The notes under the pieces were generated by a model. It did not search any database. It was not told the DNA's origin and saw nothing but the letters and a program-made list of their open reading frames with translations. Positions 63,903 through 64,000 of a stretch of DNA of 64,000 bases are shown piece after piece (position 1 is the stretch's first letter; each line of letters opens with the position of its first letter). The stretch is from Ophiocordyceps camponoti-saundersi (nom. inval.) (Eukaryota; Ascomycota; Sordariomycetes; Hypocreales; Ophiocordycipitaceae). The stretch is from NCBI GenBank assembly GCA_003339415.1, contig PDHQ01000040.1, forward strand, positions 150,380-214,379, read 5' to 3'. A program made the position numbers and the translations under genes.

Positions 63903-64000
<98 letters not shown>
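63869..64000. repeat. long C homopolymer at window end
   Basis: 32 C (63869-63900), then GCT with its C, then 97 C to the end. Such a run is not plausible as ordinary fungal sequence and most likely marks a sequencing or assembly failure at a contig or read end. Confidence 0.85.

Overview
The window is nuclear DNA of a filamentous ascomycete, most likely a hypocrealean Sordariomycete. The genes have short introns (about 50-90 nt) with GTANGT-type donors. They encode fungal orthologues such as Rrp43, Mrs6, Rec8, an Osh1-type sterol carrier and a fungal ferric reductase. The accessory part holds a cholera-enterotoxin-A-like protein, chitinases, an M43 protease and small secreted Cys-rich proteins, a mix known from insect- and nematode-pathogenic Hypocreales. 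The species cannot be named from the sequence alone.

Left part (1-30 kb) is conserved and gene-dense. In order it carries a peroxisomal acyl-CoA thioesterase (+), a 1580-residue Q/S/N-rich protein with NPF motifs (+), a GPI-anchored aspartyl protease (+), an RBM5/10-like splicing factor (-), the molybdopterin synthase large subunit (+), a small protein of unknown function (-), a ferric reductase (-), exosome subunit Rrp43 (+), Rab escort protein Mrs6 (+), meiotic kleisin Rec8 (-) and an ankyrin-PH-ORD oxysterol-binding protein (-). Most spliced gene models here close exactly in phase.

Middle part (30-43 kb) is gene-poor. It holds two small secreted Cys-rich proteins (-), one Cys-rich orphan with a 9-residue tandem repeat (-) and one intronless protein joining a fatty-acid-hydroxylase/sterol-desaturase half to a short-chain-dehydrogenase half (+).

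Right part (43-61.3 kb) is an accessory island rich in secreted proteins. It holds a six-exon secreted protein with an ADP-ribosyltransferase-like look (+), a stop-riddled relic and, next to it, a LysM/GH18 chitinase carrying a nonsense codon, a frameshift and a lost splice acceptor (-). These are followed by a secreted orphan (+), an orphan with an internal domain duplication (+), an enterotoxin-A-like protein lacking the family's key residues (-), an M43 metalloprotease with two copies of an eight-cysteine C-terminal module (+), and a GPI-anchored class III chitinase (-). The likely joint theme is attack on, or interaction with, chitinous or proteinaceous hosts; this is inference from gene content. 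The last 2.7 kb has no gene and ends in long C homopolymers that look like a contig-end artefact.
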